From: Perca fluviatilis
Taxonomy: Eukaryota > Chordata > Actinopteri > Perciformes > Percidae
Assembly (NCBI RefSeq): GCF_010015445.1
Contig: NC_053126.1
Coordinates: 21,384,169-21,448,168, forward strand
Direction: 5' to 3'
DNA length: 64,000 nucleotides
The position numbers and the translations under genes were made by a program. This document shows, piece after piece, positions 58,286 through 64,000 of the stretch (position 1 is its first letter; the number at the start of each line of letters is the position of its first letter). A model generated the notes under the pieces. It saw nothing but the letters and a program-made list of their open reading frames with translations. It was not told where the DNA came from and did not search any database.

Positions 58286-59949
58286 GAGCGACAACCTGGA
58301 CCAACCAATCACGTTTGTTTTGATTTCCAGCTGTTAGCAGCTTAGCTGTTAGCTCCAACTCCACTGTGTAAAACCACTTTAGACAAAATTGTTAAATGGC
58401 AGTAGAGGTCTTTCCCAGTCATGTGATATAAATTTTAACAATTGGTACTGGGACTTGACAACAATGCATGGAAACACATTGCTCGGAAAATTAACTACTT
58501 TGCTATGTTTCCCAGCATACCAATCAAACCGACTTTCAGTCTGTATTTGTGACAGCCCACAAACCCTGGATCCTACCCTTCCATAATGCAATTTCATTGT
58601 GTCTTTTATTCTTTATTATCTGGTAAATGTCGACACATTTCAAACTCCATACCTAATTTGTAACAGAGGTTTTCTCTCCCTTCAAAGCCAAAGAAGATAT
58701 TGTGTAAAATGGTGTGCCTCTTTAAATAATACTGGTTTAACTTATTGTATGAAACCTATAATAACAAAAAATACATTCAGAAATTCGCAGGATAACAAAT
58801 GCAAAAGGAATGGCAGCAATGGTAAAACACATCCAACATTGCTTCGGGCTACAAATCATAATTCAAAGATAAATCATTAAGATCTGTGAAAAATATCATT
58901 CACCTCATTTACTCCTAGGAGGCCCTTGTATGTGTCTTTCAAACTGCAGTCATTAACTTCAACTAAAGTATTTTCTGAGACAGAAAGGACACTGGCTGTC
59001 TTTCAAGGCTTTGACACGCTTGGCTCCATCTCAAACATGTTGCACTATTACTCTCTTTCTAATTCAGGAGATAAACAAGGACATGAAACAAAATGCCAAA
59101 AAGTCAGAGCATGAAGAACAAACCGAGCAGCTTTCTGTCAACACACACTTATTTGTCATTTCATTTAACCACTTCACCTCCATCTTGGTAGTGTATCCGT
59201 AAAGGGCTTCACCTGTTCGATAACATTTTCTGCTCACTGACCAGCAGCCAAAGCACAGTACAGCACAGGCGTATCTGTTCCTGACACAGCTGGGGCATAA
59301 TGACCTCGTGCCACAGGTCGAAACCTTTTTCTGTCCTCCATCTCCCAAATGAGGCTGCCTCTGCTCATTAGGGAACCAGCGTTTAAAAAACAGAGAAAAA
59401 CAACCAGTGCCGTGGCCATTAAAGATGCCATTGACTTTTACATTAAGTCTCATAAATGTAAGGTAATGTACGACGGCGTAAAGCCAATCCCATCCCATTT
59501 CTGTGTTCTTTGAGGCTTTAACAGATCTGTTCTCATTTCACGCTATTAGAGAAGGTCTGGGATTGTAACACTTAACATCTCAGCAGTCCCCGGTCAAAAT
59601 TTCGCATTGTGTGCCATAATCCAATTCCACCGTTTAATATGACTTTTTTTCTTTTAACCCCAACCAACATGTCAAGGAAAGTTTATTTGTAAAGTATTTT
59701 GAAAACACATATGTGTTCATCATATGACTGCTTGTGTGTGGAAGGGGTTGCTCATTGTGACAACCTTACAGAGTATAATCATTCAACTCTGCGGTTCCTC
59801 TCATCTTACAGTAAAAGCATCTCTTTACTCACTGTTTTCAATGTTTGGTTCACTCTCACCACTCTTATAGCAAGGTTCTGGCCGCAGAAAGCAGCTGTTT
59901 TCAGGGAATGAGCTCTAAAAATGGACTCCATGCTTTCTGTGGTCAGATA
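58286..59949. other. Unique non-coding stretch
   Basis: No gene supported. A minus-strand frame of 144 codons (59498-59064) has no recognisable domain. 59400-59580 has mixed, non-repetitive sequence that might be a conserved regulatory segment; not proven. Confidence 0.4.
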
Positions 59950-60245
59950 AAGTTAGCGACCGTCTGGTGAACACAATGGAGCATTTAGCTTTGGAAGAGC
60001 AAGATATGTTTTTCACTTGGTGAAGACCAAAACAAAGCTAAAAGGAGAGTCAATACTGGACTTACCTTAACTTGGTGATCAGAAGACAAATCTAATGCTA
60101 ATGTTGCTCTATATCTTCTGGCAATTGTTTGCTAATAAGTATCAGCTTAATGTGTAAAATGTGCTCACATGTCAGTGTTGTGTTCACAGCTTTGTTTCTG
60201 CTGCTCCCAAATGGCAAAACATCAGTTATTGCAGATTTAAGTCAA
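59950..60245 (+). repeat. Interspersed repeat, copy 2
   Basis: Same family as 22690-22970, with ACAATGGAGCATTTAGC, CTTGGTGAAGACCAAAACAA, AGCTAAAAGGAGAGTCAATA, TTGTGTTCACAGC, and CATCAGTTATTGCAGATTTA. This copy is the better preserved. No coding capacity. Confidence 0.7.
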
Positions 60246-60489
60246 CATGTAAATGAGCCTGAGCTGAGCGAAACGTGTTGCTCTTGTCTAAAGATACTTG
60301 ATATATTTTAACAGGTCGAGTGCCAGTCCCGACCAAAAACACTTTGTTTTTCTGTCTGGAATTAAATGGATCAGGCCTCACATCTTCAGACATCTGTTCC
60401 AGATATATGGTTAGTCCTATATCCTTAAAACTGCTTCCCACTGTTTTTTTGTATTCCTTGCTACAGTTGCAAACCAGCCCCAGACAACC

Positions 60490-60760
60490 TTAGAAGAGGG
60501 TTTGTAACACAGAAGCAAGTAACAGATGAATATTTTGGCCCTAAATCATTCAGTCCTTTACAAGGAAGAAACACTAATAATATTTTAAAAGCAGTCCTTT
60601 GACATACAGGCAGTCTGCAGAGTGCAGTGATCTGAGAACTGTAGTATTGTTCTTCTTCCTTAGTCTGAGTAAATACTCTAGCCCCAGCTGTCTGGTTGCT
60701 TTTTGGAGAGACCTGTGAAGACACCTTCACGCTTGCCTAGCCAATGATAAATAAAACTGG
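60490..60760. repeat. LINE-derived non-coding repeat fragment
   Basis: ATCTGAGAACTGTAGTATTG, AGTAAATACTCTAGCCCCAG, CTGTCTGGTTGCTTTTTGGA and GAGACCTGTGAAGACACC match in order a repeat seen across teleosts (consensus words recalled: GAGAACTGG, GCAGCTGTCTGAT, GAGACCTGTGAAGA). The element class is not certain. Confidence 0.5.
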
Positions 60761-61662
60761 GGATGGACGTTTTACTGACACAAATCCTTAAATTTGTGCT
60801 TTTTAATGGTGATGTTTTTGATTTGGTTGCTTACTGTAAATCAAGGTTTGAATCCAAACTATTTCAAGCTCTTTGGCTTCTTTTTAAGTACACAGTCTAT
60901 TTAGTTTTACAGCGTGGTACAGCTGATAAGTTGTATCTTTTTTGCAAAAAGTGTTTGCAAAAAAAAAAGAGATCAGGACAAAAATGTATGACCTGGATTG
61001 ACTACTTCAGACTCCCAGACCACCAAACAGACTTTGAATGCTTCCTCTGATTCCCTCTGTAGAGGAAGCATCCAGAGGGGAGGTGATGTTGGAGAACCTT
61101 CACTCACCTCACACATGGGGCAGGTCACAGTGACCTCAAATCTGCACAGATAAAGTTCTGAACATCACTGGGGCTACCAGGATGCAGTCGTAAGACCGAC
61201 CTCCTTATCTCCAGTTGGCACAAGATACCATATCTAGTGCTAGATCCAAAGGATGTTAAAAAGTCAGAAAGTCCAACTTTCTACAAAGTGTTGAAGGATA
61301 GTTCTACTGCAAGGAAGTCCAAGTCGAAAACTGGGTTGGGTTCACTGTAAGATTTCCAAGCAATTATCTGATATTATGCTAGCCTGTCAACGTACAGCAT
61401 ACTTTATCTGTACAAGTTTTAACATGACTATAATCCTCACAATTATCTTTAATTTTATTTCTATCTATTTATTTATTTATCTATTTATATCTAGCAGGCA
61501 GTTTGTGCTATCCATTCAGTTTATCTTGATAAATGCAGTCAATGTTACATTATCTGTTTCAAAGGGAGCAGTATTGAAAAAGTCTTGTGGTTATCTATGT
61601 TTTTCATTGTTTCTTTCCAAGTTGGACTAGTGGAAGTCACACAATGTAAAGTTTTTTGCTCC
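60761..61662. other. Unique non-coding stretch
   Basis: No gene or repeat supported, apart from a short (TATT)n-like tract near 61464-61492. Confidence 0.45.
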
Positions 61663-61676
61663 GAGATAGATAGATT

Positions 61677-61752
<76 letters not shown>

Positions 61753-61753
61753 T

Positions 61754-61793
<40 letters not shown>
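61663..61793. repeat. Long (GATA)n microsatellite, 131 bp
   Basis: About 32 GATA units with small interruptions (GATT near 61675 and TATA at 61750). Confidence 0.97.
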
Positions 61794-61794
<1 letters not shown>

Positions 61795-62030
61795 ATTTAC
61801 TGTTACAGCAGCTTAGAGCAAAATATAAAGAGCAACAGTAAAAACAATGCTTATCAATAGCATAATACTTATAAATGATAACTTAAAAGAAGTGGGATCG
61901 TTTTGCAGCCCAAACTAGGGTTGGTTTTGACAAGAAAGAGGACTCAAATAGATGTTGCTCTGTGTCTGCTGGATGTGTAGTAAAGTGAAGTAACAGCAAG
62001 AGATTGCCACACATTAGCTGTATTGCACTG

Positions 62031-64000
<1,970 letters not shown>

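Overview
The window looks like non-coding, transposon-rich DNA from a teleost fish, probably a percomorph. The evidence is the mix of repeats: short nonautonomous hAT elements with 8-bp target duplications, Tc1-type elements flanked by TA, tRNA-derived SINEs, L2/Rex-like and L1-like LINE 3' ends, and many long (GT)n and (GATA)n arrays. The species assignment is an inference from repeat families known from memory, not a database result. I found no convincing host protein-coding exon. The few ORFs over 100 codons are either pieces of transposon genes, antisense shadows of them, or open stretches with no recognisable domain.

Layout. 1-28 kb is mostly unique, AT-rich sequence with scattered insertions: a SINE and a CAGTGGTGG-type MITE near 2 kb, a hAT MITE at 7.2-7.6 kb, a cluster of repeats at 11.8-14.6 kb (DNA-element repeat, SINE, L1 end, L2-like ends), a perfect 23-bp hairpin near 16.0 kb, a hAT MITE with an exact 8-bp duplication at 17.9-18.1 kb, hAT-like repeats at 19.4-22.3 kb including a broken BED-finger exon, and a 132-bp (GT)n array near 26.0 kb. 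Between 28.1 and 29.6 kb a Tc1-type MITE, a (TA)n tract, a deleted Tc1 transposon with perfect 29-bp inverted ends and a 174-bp palindromic element lie side by side. 32.5-38.8 kb holds a hAT MITE with an exact target duplication, a second long-TIR MITE and a 1.09-kb hAT remnant that still carries a BED-finger transposase N-terminus.

The most unusual part is 40.2-46.8 kb. One CAGTGGTGG-type MITE appears to have been split by a nest of later insertions: two hAT pieces, then a large element with inverted arms of about 870 bp that contains fragments of an unusual transposase-like gene (an acidic-motif region resembling XPG/FEN-type nucleases and a separate eight-cysteine CXC-like zinc finger), and inside that a further hAT with its own BED finger. 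The combination suggests an Academ-like DNA transposon, rearranged and decayed. A compact housekeeping-type promoter (ETS, CRE-like and ZNF143-like motifs within about 60 bp, next to a minus-strand splice donor) lies just to its right at 47.35-47.46 kb and is the best sign of a real host gene.

48-64 kb is again mostly unique sequence, with a hAT-type MITE (53.6-54.0 kb), a nearly full-length but frameshifted L2-like LINE (about 54.4-58.3 kb) that seems to have landed in another DNA element, more short repeats, and two long microsatellites near 61.7 and 62.1 kb. All the recognisable coding sequence is mobile-element coding sequence in decay; nothing here is likely to be an intact autonomous element.
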